From Platynereis dumerilii (Eukaryota; Annelida; Polychaeta; Phyllodocida; Nereididae), in contig JAPTHN010000021.1 of assembly GCA_026936325.1 (NCBI GenBank), forward strand, positions 2,604,001-2,668,000: a stretch of DNA of 64,000 nt, in the 5' to 3' direction. The translations under genes were made by a program, and so were the position numbers. The notes beneath the pieces were generated by a model that saw nothing but the letters and a program-made list of their open reading frames with translations, ran no database searches and was not told the origin of the DNA. Numbering within the stretch: position 1 is the stretch's first letter; every line of letters begins with the position of its first letter. This document shows positions 56,165 to 64,000 of the stretch, in pieces.

Positions 56165-57640
56165 TTCATGAACCTACCAGATATTTTAGGTAACTATCTG
56201 TCCTGATGTTAGTGGTTGGGCTGGTGGTTGGTCTTGTAGATTGGCTGGTGGCAGGTTGGCAAGTTCGGTTGGCTGTTTGGTTGGTTGTTGGTTGGTTGAA
56301 GTTGATGGATGGGCTGGCGTCTGGGATTTCTCCTCTGTTGATGGATGCGCCTTGTTTTTTTGGAAAATGGTATAATTCCCTGCATGGGTATCCTCTAACC
56401 CTGTCGACATGTGTTGATGAATCCCTTGTTTTCTCTTTGGCCTCCCTGATCTTAGGCCACACATAATTGATCTTTAGCTTCTCGGATCTTCTCAATTCAC
56501 TTTTTCTAGGGTCGGTCGGTAGGACAAAAAAAAAAAAGGTAAAAAATTTTTTTTTTATAATGTCAAAAATTTTTTTTTTTTTTTTCTATTTTTTTTTTCC
56601 ATCGGCAGTGTATCTATTGTGTCGGCGGGTCCGCGAAGCTAAGAATCAATTATGTGTGGCCTTATTATACCAGCCTTGGCGATGGTCATCACAAAGGTCG
56701 TGTTGTATGTTCAGCCTTTTAATCCGCTCTGGGGCACGCTTCAGGTATGTCAGGTGTATAGCATACGGTCCCGTTGGTCCTTCAGTGTGAAACGGCGTTT
56801 GTTGGTCTATAGTTGTTTTCCTTACATTTGGCAAGGTCAAATTTTCAGAGCCTCTCCAAGTGTGTAATTTCCGACGCAAGGTCCCTGCATTGAATGTGTT
56901 CCAGGATTTCGATGACAAAGGTTTTGTCTTCTTCCTTCCTTCGGTCCTCTGATAGTTCAAACTTTTCTGGGATTCTGTAAATCACCACTCCTCTGTCCCT
57001 CATGTGTGTTTCCTTGTCCTTCTCGGTTATGTCATGCACAGCCTGTTTCACTTGTTCAATTGAGATGGAAGAAGCTCCTTCGGTCCTCTTGTTGAAAATA
57101 TTTGCCCAGGTGTTTGACGATGCCATCTTCTCATGTAGTTTTGTTGGTATAGGCCTACTCATTTTCGATGTTATCAATACATTGGTTGTCCTGCAGTGAT
57201 TTCAATTTATGTTTGATGGTTTGCAGGTTAAAGTTTGACACTAGTCTTCCGTAAACCTCTAGGCAGACATTCTCTCTATCTTCTGGTCCAGCTTGTGGTC
57301 AGCAACATGATTTAGCTTCATTTGTCTCTCAGGGTCTGGAAAGTGTTGGCTCACGCATAATAATATTGTACTGCAAAACCAGTGCATATCCTGCCTATAG
57401 TATTGCACTGTCCACTACTCTTCTGTCATCTTGGCTCATCTGTTGCAAAAGATTTGTGCACAAACCGAATATTCTAACCAATAAGTCCCTTAAGTCTTAC
57501 CAAAGACATCCTTGCACTCTATACAGGTCCATATTTCATCTTCTTCTCCAGTGGCTTCGCCATTGTCGGTACCTATCCCGACGTCGTCACCATGTTGTTT
57601 GGTCCTGTTGCTGGCCTTAGCTCTGGCCACTCTCCTCCTC
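56165..57640 (-). mobile_element. LINE ORF1 fragment (PHD-finger and RRM-like ORF1)
   Basis: Read on the minus strand from 57640: a PHD-like WTCIECKDVFGK ... YSVCAQIFC block, a coiled-coil stretch, MASSNTWANIF ... RDRGVVIYRIPE (RNA-binding core of LINE ORF1), then HLERL, LNIQHDLCDDHRQGWYNKA and KEKTRDSSTHVDRVRGYPCR (the usual C-terminal YRVRGPP-type end). Several frame changes and poly-T tracts (56525-56600) interrupt it. A GGTT-rich tract lies at 56205-56330. A CR1/L2-like family is likely. It sits inside an intron of the lectin-like gene, in antisense orientation. Confidence 0.75.
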
Positions 57641-57835
57641 AAGTCTTTTTTAATGCTGTTTTGTTGTTGCGATCACGACCAAAAGCCCCTTCAACTAAAG
57701 TAACTGAAGTAGCAGTGTATGCGTATATATATGAGACAATTTACGATAAATATAAAGATGTGTATAATATCATAAATAATGTTGATAACAAAAAAAGAGG
57801 GAGCAAATTTTCGGAGCAGCTGTCAAAAAGTACGC

Positions 57836-58752
57836 TGAGAGTAGGTCGGGGCAAGAAGCCCGGGTTAGGTGAGAGGCCCCCCCCCCCAAGGCTTATATCC
57901 AAACTTACATTTTTGGTGCGTTTATCTATTGATAGGATTGAAGCTAGAGGCGTTTCAGGTGACGTCACAAATTTTCAGGGCAAACATCACCAAACCATAG
58001 TAGAAATTAAAGAAACAAAAAAATGTGCATGGTTTTTGTAACTTTGACTAATTCTTTGAAAGGGGTTGTCAGAAATAACTTTGGAAATTTTTTAAAGTAT
58101 AATGGATATCTGCATTGCTTCACTTAATGACCATCACATAAATATGATTTGGCTCATGTTTTTTGCATTTAGTTCGAGATATATAGAGGTCAAATCAAAA
58201 TATGTGGGTTTGGGGCAAGAGGCCCCACATGATATGGGGCATGAGGCCCCCTTCACTGGGGGGGGGGGGGGGGTCAAAGCTGCTTCAGGAACCTTTTAAC
58301 AATGTGTACTTTACCTTAAATCTTGATGGAATAGCTAATTGAAATAGAAAAAAAATTGGCTCGAAATTGAAACTGGGCAAACAATATTAAAAAATAATAC
58401 TAGTATGAACATAAAAATTCTGAAATTTAGAAAAAGTTAATAGAATGCCTTAAAAATGATAGAAGATCTCCAAGAAATAACTTTTAGGCTGAATGTGCTC
58501 GCAAAAAAAATTGCCATAGGATTAAAATAGGGGGGCTTCTTGCCCGATGGGTGGGGTAAGAAGGCCATTTTAAATTTTTTACAAAAATGGCTGTAACTCC
58601 TTTATTAAAATTGGTAGACATTTGTTTCACTAGTTATTAGTAGAGTCCAGTGATCCCTTCCTGACAGCATAAGCATTCAAATATTCGCCCATAAAAAGTA
58701 GGTAACATCGCACCTCGAAGTTAAGGGGGGCCGCATGCCCCGACCTACTCTA
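57836..58752. mobile_element. TIR element with iterated GGGGCAAGAAGCCC words
   Basis: Left end GAGAGTAGGTCGGGGCAAGA and right end (reverse complement) AGAGTAGGTCGGGGCATGCG. Inside, GGGGCAAGAGGCCCC, GGGGCATGAGGCCCC and the inverse GGCTTCTTGCCC recur. Its right half is homologous to 60-975. No coding; target duplication unresolved. Confidence 0.7.
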
Positions 58753-59410
58753 CTTGGACGGAGTTGTACTATAGAAGACATGGTATCTGAAAGTTCAAAA
58801 TTCTTGAACGTAAAGAAGCGTGACTGACTTCATTTCTCCCAGATCCGAAGGCTGATTTCGGCTGAGTTACTGTGTGTACCCCCCTCCCCACATTTCCCAC
58901 AAAAATTTCGCCCCTGCCCACTCAAGAGACTTTATACGGGCATAACTTCTAAGAAAAAGACTTGGGAGAATTTTACATTCAAATTTGAATTCCTGAAAGA
59001 ATTTTGTATGAGATATGCCGAAAGAGAAATAAATTTTGTGTAAGCTAGAAAGTGATGAGTTTGGCAGTAATTCCTGAACAAGGCCTTTAAGCCTGTCTGG
59101 TTACATTATGAAGGAATATTCCTTTAAAATCCACTTATTAAATTACATTCTGTTTTTAGGAAAGCATTTCTATGTTAAGATTATGGTATAATCTAAATGA
59201 TCATTATTTTATTGAATTCTATAATAGCTATTTTGTTTTGCATACAACAAGGGTGTTAAAAACTAAAAACCTCAAATTGAGGCACCATACTACCATACTA
59301 GGGACTCTCTGTACATTCTTTAAAACTCTAAACCTGAACTTTGTTCAGGGACATTGTAGAGTACTTAATACAAGGAAGAATCTATCACTAGGGTATAATT
59401 GCTGCTCACT
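58753..59410. other. Intronic gene-free stretch
   Basis: Unremarkable AT-rich DNA; nothing recognised. Confidence 0.35.
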
Positions 59411-60702
59411 TTACCTTACAGCGAAGCACTTTGATATAGAATTAAAGTGGACTGTGGCACTGTGAAAATGGCACTTCGTGTGTCATCATGCTGATGATTT
59501 GTCATGATCAAACCCAATACTTTCAATGTTAATTTGATTGAAGGAGACTTATCCCACTTGTTGGTGACAGCCAAACGAAAGGATTATACATCGGATTTTC
59601 ACTCTAAAATTTGTTATGAGAAGTCAAATGGCTTACTCTTGATCATGACTAATCAAACAGCCTCTATGTTTCCCATGTTGAAAGTAGAGAAGATGACACT
59701 TCATTGGCTATCATGAGTCACGACGTGCCATTTTCACAGTGCCACACTCCACTCTAATTCTAAACTGCTCACACTTAAAAACGCACACTTCCAAAAAGGT
59801 TAAAGATAGTACTTCCTCTCAAAGTATAAAGATGAAAGTTTGCACACTTCTAGAAGTTGCCATCAGGTATATTTGTGAAAATTTTCAAATCTCCAAGTGC
59901 AGTACTTTTGTGTCAAATTAATTCGTCGTGGTTACTGTCGAAAACGCAAGTCACAAAATTTCAATATCCTCTGATCATTAATTTCAACAACTAAGCTGTT
60001 CCTTCCCAAATATTTTTTGATAAGCCAGGAAAGTTTACATTTTTACTTGCTTGATGGGTTGAGGAAAAGGGATATTTGACCAAACCACAATTAAAGAGAA
60101 TGAACTAATAAAATTTAAGTGTCAATGCAGACCTGCCCCCTACAGGAGACTTTTGTCAAAATCTTCAGAAAATATGTTTTATTCAGATTTTTGAGAGTAT
60201 GGACATGGAATGATTGTCTTTGTATATGTTTCTACTCTGGGAAAGCAAAAAGCCCCATAATTTAACAGTTTTGGTTAATATGCTTCACTTCCAGATGCTG
60301 AGTCGTACATTTTGAGTTTTCAATTAAAATCTGCCTTATCAGTAACTTTTTTTTCAAAAACTTCCAAGGGACAGTTTTTGGATGTCCTGTGCCTGTCATG
60401 CGAAAATTTCATAAGATTATGCTATCCAGTATGCCACAAAACCAATATTTTCATTGGTGCATTTTGTGTTGAAGTGCAGTTTGTGACTCGCATTTTCGAC
60501 AGTGACCACGACAATTTAATTTAACACAAAAGTACTACACTTAGAGATTTGTAAATTTTCATGAATCTACCTGATGGCAACTACTAGAAGTGTGCAAACT
60601 TTCATCTTGATACTTAAAGAGGAAGTACTATTTTTAACCTTTTTCAAAGTGTGCGTTTTTAAGTGTGAGCAGTTTATATCAAAGTGTTTCGCTGTAAGAT
60701 AA
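59411..60702. mobile_element. Composite foldback element next to a splice acceptor
   Basis: Outer ends TTACCTTACAGCGAAGCACT and (reverse complement) TTATCTTACAGCGAAACACT. Inner arms 59764-59935 and about 60500-60680 are complementary (AACTGCTCACACTTAAAAAC). Within the left arm, 59441-59761 carries the whole core of the foldback element seen at 11116-11484 (GAATTAAAGTGGACTGTGGC ... CTAATTC), between TA dinucleotides. The right end is 14 bases before exon b. Confidence 0.8.
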
Positions 60703-60716
60703 GCCTTTCGCCACAG

Positions 60717-60913
60717 CTATATTGAGCATTATGGCGGCAGAGCAATGCACTCGACTGGAAACACTCATGACCCTGCAGAATCAACGGTACTTCTTGTATA
60801 TGGAAGCCGCCATGATGGCGTCCTATTCGCATTTGATGAAGAGAATGATCTAGTCGTGCACCTTGCAGGAAAGTACGTCCAACCATCGGGAGGTTCAACC
60901 AACCCATCTGAAG
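60717..60913 (+). CDS. Exon of a lectin-like repeat protein (exon b)
   Basis: Bounded by CCTTTCGCCACAG and GGTATGGA; 197 bases. Joined to exon a in phase it gives HLG|YIEHYGGRAMHSTGNTHDP, then STVLLVYGSRHDGVLFAFDE and VVHLAGKYVQPSGGSTNPSE. This is one and a half further repeats of the 45-residue unit: H..GK..QP.GG..NP is clear in the last, while the middle one is degenerate (H.GGRAMHSTG). Exon borders do not match repeat borders. The acceptor's upstream sequence is transposon-derived. Confidence 0.8.
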
Positions 60914-61194
60914 GTATGGATTTGTATCACTTGGTTTATAAAAAAATAAAATTTCTTCGCACCTAGAGTATCAGTCAATTTTGCTCCTGAAAGTGGCTGT
61001 GAAATAATAGATTTAAACAAGCCAAGCATTCCAAGCTACTTCCAATTTTATCAAATTGTCGACGGAAATACTTTGAATCAATCATTCCCGTCACCTATGA
61101 ACTAAAGGGTTTAGAAAGGTTCAATATTCCACAAGATACACAAGCTTTGACCAAATAGCTTTCTTCCAAAAGTGGCTTCAAAAATTGAATTTTA

Positions 61195-61280
61195 TGATTT
61201 TGAACTTGAACTTGAACTTTATTTGTACCAAAATAAATACATAAATATAATATAATCATAATGCACAGCAGGGCCAATAG
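61195..61280 (-). mobile_element. LINE 3' end with TTCAAG tail
   Basis: Minus strand: GGTACAAATAAAGTTCAAGT then two more TTCAAG units, with a short 3' UTR piece before. This is typical of 3' termini of CR1/L2-like LINEs. Heavily 5'-truncated. Confidence 0.6.
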
Positions 61281-61369
61281 TTTTGACAAAAACTGCCTAT
61301 TTTAAGAAAATATTGAAGGATATGAAACCATTTATTGTATAAGTAATAGGGTAATGACTAATAAAAATG

Positions 61370-61629
61370 ACAACCACTGGCTCTGAGGGCGTGGGTTCGA
61401 ATCCCACCCCGGAACTCAATTTAGTCCGAGCCCATGGGACATTAAATGGAGGCGGGTTGTATCCAGTGTTCTATGCTGGGGCAACTGAAAGACCCTGGGC
61501 ATCCCTGAATTAATAGGGTATGTGCAAGACTCACAGTCTTCTCATCTCATCATTATACGGCGATCGCCTGCCTCGATATAGCCCACTAAGGTGCTGCTGA
61601 GGCGTAAAACACAAACAAACAAACAAACA
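61370..61629 (+). mobile_element. tRNA-derived SINE (260 bp)
   Basis: Flanked by a perfect 13-bp duplication ACTAATAAAAATG at 61357-61369 and 61630-61642. GGGTTCGAATCCCACC is a clear pol III B box; the A box is missing, so the copy starts inside the tRNA-like head. The body includes CTGGGGCAACTGAAAGACCC and GGCGATCGCCTGCCTCGATA; the tail is (AAAC)n. A truncated relative is at 8848-9004. Confidence 0.93.
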
Positions 61630-61829
61630 ACTAATAAAAATGTTTCCTTGCTTAGTTTTAAGCACAATGGGATGTCCATTTTGGTTTGTATCACTTCACA
61701 GCCACTCTCATTAGCCTGTATGACAATAAAAATAATATGGGTAAGTCTGAATCAAGACTCGAGATATTTGATTCCTTTCTGAAATGTCATGTTGCAGTAA
61801 AGACAATAAGGAGGACATATATTTATGAC

Positions 61830-63526
61830 AAGTAGGGGAGGGGCTGAGCGGGGCACCATGAGCCACGGGGCACCATGAGCCATGGCCCCCACACAGCAGA
61901 CGGTGTGGTAGAATCACTTGATAGGCGGACCATATACTCCTTTATTAGCGTAGAATTAGGTAATGTAGCAATCATAATCTTTCAATTGGATGTCTGACCA
62001 AGAATTGAAAAAAATACTTTTGACCCCAGAAAAGTACAATTTTACGTGATGGAACTTTTCCTCCTGGTATTTAAAAAAAATATTTCTAGCATCTTCACAA
62101 AACTAAGACAACTTAAAGAAGGTTAAACATGTGCTAGAGTGATGTCATAACATTGATGCTGGGATAAACCAGAATCTGGTGAGATGCACAAACAGATGAA
62201 ATTTGCAAATGGGGCACCATGATCATATGAGCCATTTGGGATTGGGCACCTGAACCAGTTTCAACGAAGGTTTAATGTGTATAAAATCGTGTAATGTGGT
62301 GATTTGTGCAAAGGGAAAATTGAAGTAAAATTATCAGGTTAATTTGGTCCCTTTACACTTGGATGAAAGGGATAATGTGTTATTATCGTTTTCATAGCTA
62401 CATTTTTCAAGTTTGCAATTTGCTTCATTCCAAAACTGTGATGTCAGAGATTAGTTGAATAATTTGTTTATTACAAGCACAGATTTCAGGAAACTGACAA
62501 AGTGCACTGACACATGGGTGATGATGTTTCACTTGTTTGGCTTGCCCTGGCTGAAAGATGCTTCAATGAACTGTAACTGAAACAAACAGACAACTTAGCC
62601 TCAAAGGAGAGTTGCAATTACTGACAACAAAAGTTGTTTGAAATTGCGATGAGTGGTGTCTTGTGAAAAACAGCAACACATTTTGTTTGGAAAACAATGA
62701 CACTCTTTTTGGTGCGGTGCAACACTCAGCTTAGACTTGCGTTGTTTGTTGTGGTTGTACACATATAGTAACATTGCCTGGCAGTTTTAAATTCCTTTGT
62801 CATAAACTGTGATGTCAAACTCTGAACTGATATGTCACAGATTGAAGATTAGACCAATCACATTGACAGATACCCGATGATGTCACGGTTTAACTGCAAA
62901 ACGAAGTTTTAAAAAAAACACATAGCTATGAAAACGATAATAATTGCTCCAGGTGATGTGTCAATCTTGAGAGCATTGTCAAATTTATTTTTCGGAAATT
63001 TTATTAAATTCAATAAATTTGTTGCAATTTCTTAATTCAATGAAAAGATATATCCAGTAAGAGTTATTCAATATGCTGCCAAAAATAATCATGTTAGAAC
63101 TGATGCAGCACAGTGATTGTGGTAGTGTTCAATGAGACTTATTAGTAAGTTTTTTCCTCTTTTACCAGTGTCTTAAAATTCACATCTGGCAAACATAACA
63201 GATAATGACGATAAGTAAGAAGAGGTTTCCTTATGTTATTAAAAATACAATACTATACTGATAAACGAATGCTCAGTTTACGGTGGCTCATGGTGCCCCA
63301 GGGTCAGGGCGCCATGAGCCACTTGACTTTTTTTTTAAAGACAACATTTGGACCTTTTAGACTTTGAAAATGTAATGTAACAGCACTTAATATTGTAGCC
63401 GAGTGGTCCTGTAGCCAAGTGGTGTTACTATGATTACATAAAGAAACCATCTATTTACGTTGAAACTTTCGGCTCACTGGTGTAAAGGGCTAAAAGCGGC
63501 TCATAGTGCCCCGCTCTCCCCCACTT
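61830..63526. mobile_element. TIR element with iterated GGGGCACCATGAGCC ends
   Basis: Left end AAGTAGGGGAGGGGCTGAGC then two GGGGCACCATGAGCCA units. The right end reverse-complements to AAGTGGGGGAGAGCGGGGCA with CTATGAGCC. Another inverted unit pair lies at 63284-63322. About 1.7 kb, no transposase seen; contains ordinary AT-rich DNA. Confidence 0.7.
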
Positions 63527-63706
63527 ATCGCTGGCGAGATGCCCCTCTAAAACAGCAGAAGACTTAGTCATGTCATCAAATTTTCTCATGATTGTGTCTT
63601 AATTTTGCAAAGGTTCGGTCTTGAAGCTGGTCCGATCTTAGCAACTCTTCCCTACCAGTTCAACCTCCAAATATGCTTTTAAAATTATGATTTTTTCGTT
63701 ATGTAG

Positions 63707-63749
63707 GAACTGAAATGTATCTGCGCAGTGAAAGCCCTGATGCAGCAAG
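63707..63749 (+). CDS. Small exon of a lectin-like repeat protein (exon c)
   Basis: A 43-base exon between TTTTTTCGTTATGTAG and GGTATGTAAG. In the phase set by exon b it continues SEG|TEMYLRSESPDAAR, matching the NP...T..(L)(V)L..G part of the repeat. It ends after two bases of a codon, so further exons lie beyond the window. Confidence 0.7.
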
Positions 63750-64000
63750 GTATGTAAGCCAAAATGCATTGCAATTCAATAAATACTTAGTAACTATTAC
63801 TGGGGGGTAAAAAGACAATTCGCTGTTGATTTGTAATTCCATAATTAAGTAAGTCGGGGCCTGTGTGATAATTTTGTATACAGAAGCCAAGTATAGGCCT
63901 ATGCTAGATCTTCAATAACAATTTTTTTAATGATTAAAATGCATCATCACTTGTTTTTTAAAGCAGGGCAGGCTCCTTCGTTTTTCGGTGGAGGGGATCA

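Noticed and set aside
61370-61450. Possible tRNA gene because of GGTTCGAATCCC
   Set aside because: No acceptor or D stem and no A box; the 13-bp duplication and AAAC tail show it is a SINE.

Overview
The window looks like nuclear DNA from a marine invertebrate, most likely a deuterostome such as an echinoderm or hemichordate. The grounds are AT-rich, intron-containing DNA with many poly-G runs, hAT-type miniature transposons, CR1/L2-like LINE pieces, a tRNA-derived SINE with an (AAAC)n tail, and a lineage-type family of C2H2 zinc-finger genes. The species cannot be fixed from sequence alone. No bacterial-style operons, CRISPR arrays, rRNA or free tRNA genes are seen.

Host genes. Three single-exon C2H2 zinc-finger genes are present: ZNF-A (4297-5763, minus), ZNF-B (15203-16762, plus) and ZNF-C (24810-27425, minus). 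All share one plan: a lone N-terminal finger, a spacer, then a C-terminal finger array. In ZNF-A and ZNF-C the spacer is built of tandem repeats. Broken finger remnants lie downstream of ZNF-B and near 20.35 kb. On the right, a plus-strand gene with introns (exons 53354-53543, 60717-60913 and 63707-63749, in matching phases) encodes a lectin-like repeat protein and runs off the window. A Cys-rich, TNF-receptor-like exon may lie at 34987-35160.

Mobile DNA fills most of the rest. Non-autonomous hAT elements are recognised by terminal inverted repeats and 8-bp target duplications. One TTAA-flanked element sits in a repeat whose uninserted relative is also in the window. Several TA-flanked elements end in GGGG-rich iterated motifs. 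LINE fragments lie near 1-1.9, 21.4, 56-57.6 and 61.2 kb. A SINE with a perfect 13-bp target duplication is at 61.4 kb. Two gypsy-type traces occur: a broken reverse-transcriptase piece near 32 kb, and a whole-looking LTR element at 35384-42926 whose two 197-bp LTRs read as identical. The second carries one 1155-codon ORF with no recognisable pol domains.

The region 44578-51093 is a nest: a foldback element with arms of about 0.9 kb, entered by a 969-bp hAT element and a 3.2-kb TIR element. Another foldback element (59411-60702) ends about 14 bp before a splice acceptor of the lectin-like gene, so it probably supplies that intron's branch-point region. Microsatellites and minisatellites are frequent (2.2, 12.0, 13.8, 17.0, 23.5, 29.8, 47.7 and 52.2 kb).
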